From positions 372,001 to 436,000 of the forward strand of contig JAWKTN010000003.1 in assembly GCA_041399065.1 (NCBI GenBank): a stretch of DNA of 64,000 bases, given 5' to 3'. The position numbers and the translations under genes are program-made. How positions within the stretch are numbered: the first letter of the stretch is position 1; each line of letters starts with the position of its first letter. Positions 63,511-64,000 of the stretch are shown here, piece after piece. Source of the DNA: JAGQPD01 sp020426865 (GTDB taxonomy: Bacteria; Planctomycetota; Planctomycetia; Pirellulales; Pirellulaceae). Below the pieces are notes generated by a model, which was given only the letters and a program-made list of their open reading frames with translations, made no database searches and was not told the origin of the DNA.

Positions 63511-64000
63511 ATGTCCATTGACCCATATGCAGTGTGTCCGTGTGGTCGCGGCAAGAAGATCAAGTTTTGTTGTCGAGACGCTCAGCACGATCTCGACAAG
63601 GTTCTGCGGTTGCTCAACGCTGAGCAGCATCAGCAGGCGATGCGCACGGTCGACCAATGTCTTGCCAATCAACCGGACCGCGAGTTGTTTCTGGCATTGA
63701 AGCTGCACCTGATTTACGGAGAGAATGACAATTGGGACGAATTCGGCGCGACGGCGAGACGCTTCTGGAAGGCGCATCCGGACAATCCGATCGCAGCCGC
63801 TAGCCTTTGCATGATGCGATTGCACGAGTTGGCCAGCGGCGACGAACTTGATGACGCTGGGACGATCGCGGTTGTGCGGGAATGTGGGCAGTTACTGCAG
63901 CGAGCCTATGCGGCCTCTGGCGAAGAATATGACGTACTTGTCGTTAGCGCAACGCTCATGCTGGTGCGATTGCTCTATATTTATAAGAACCATCTCACGG
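63511..64000 (+). CDS. SEC-C motif protein (C-terminus outside window)
   Basis: Open from ATG 63511 to the right edge, 163 residues visible. It begins MSIDPYAVCPCGRGKKIKFCC, a SEC-C type zinc motif (C-x-C-x8-C-C) as found at the end of SecA and in many small proteins. The rest is helical with TPR-like composition (LRLLNAEQHQQAMRTVDQCL, LFLALKLHLIYGEN, AHPDNPIAAASLCMMRLHEL), so it may be a TPR-containing protein with an N-terminal zinc site. Function unknown; truncated by the window edge. Confidence 0.75.
   Translation, partial: MSIDPYAVCPCGRGKKIKFCCRDAQHDLDKVLRLLNAEQHQQAMRTVDQCLANQPDRELFLALKLHLIYGENDNWDEFGATARRFWKAHPDNPIAAASLCMMRLHELASGDELDDAGTIAVVRECGQLLQRAYAASGEEYDVLVVSATLMLVRLLYIYKNHLT

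Overview
The window looks like a chromosomal segment of a planctomycete, most likely Pirellulales/Pirellulaceae-like. The taxonomic call is an inference from gene content. The evidence is two Tat-exported DUF1501 proteins, planctomycete cytochrome-c proteins of the DUF1549/DUF1553 type, a DUF1559 pseudopilin-like protein, a run of LamG/dockerin/PEP-CTERM proteins, a BBP7-type beta-barrel protein and an Rhs-type fragment. Base composition looks moderately GC-rich and genes are often loosely spaced.

Layout. 1-4630 (minus): a DUF1501 protein cut by the left edge and its DUF1549/LamG/DUF1553 partner. 5082-14773 (plus): an export-oriented cluster made of a LamG PEP-CTERM protein, a DUF1559 protein overlapping a lipoprotein, a 1350-residue protein in which three complete PEP-CTERM precursors are joined in one frame, a sugar-dehydrogenase-like PEP-CTERM/dockerin protein and a parvulin-type PPIase. 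A penicillin-acylase-family Ntn hydrolase follows (to 17190). 17210-25207: two small conserved proteins, a four-repeat S1-domain protein, a receiver-less sigma-54 activator, an apparently exported methyltransferase, and glutamine synthetases of both types (GSI and GSII), separated by a terminator. 25597-34262 (minus): a four-gene DUF1501 / PPC-domain / DUF1549-DUF1553 / cytochrome-WD40 operon.

34263-40572 is unlike the rest. It is almost gene-free and rich in dispersed, tandem and inverted repeats. It holds a small membrane ORF that may be frameshifted, an orphan Rhs C-terminal tip with a tightly coupled downstream gene (candidate toxin/immunity pair), and a CPBP-family pseudogene that has lost its catalytic motif. 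I read it as a decaying integration or recombination zone.

40718-64000 returns to ordinary genes. These are rpmI-rplT-pheS-pheT (minus; the PheT lacks the usual tRNA-binding insert), a large hybrid histidine kinase, two facing cysteine-rich lipoproteins, lipA and smpB diverging from each other, and a lipid-flavoured group (LolD-like ATPase, NAD-dependent epimerase, GNAT-like protein, a ketosynthase with a Cys-His-Asn active site, an MMPL/RND exporter). After these come a BBP7 porin-like protein, a transaldolase plus PlsC-type acyltransferase pair, and a SEC-C protein cut by the right edge.

The strongest candidates for undescribed biology are the three-in-one PEP-CTERM polyprotein, the orphan Rhs tip with its coupled partner, and the repeat-filled island. 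No CRISPR array, rRNA gene or convincing tRNA was seen.
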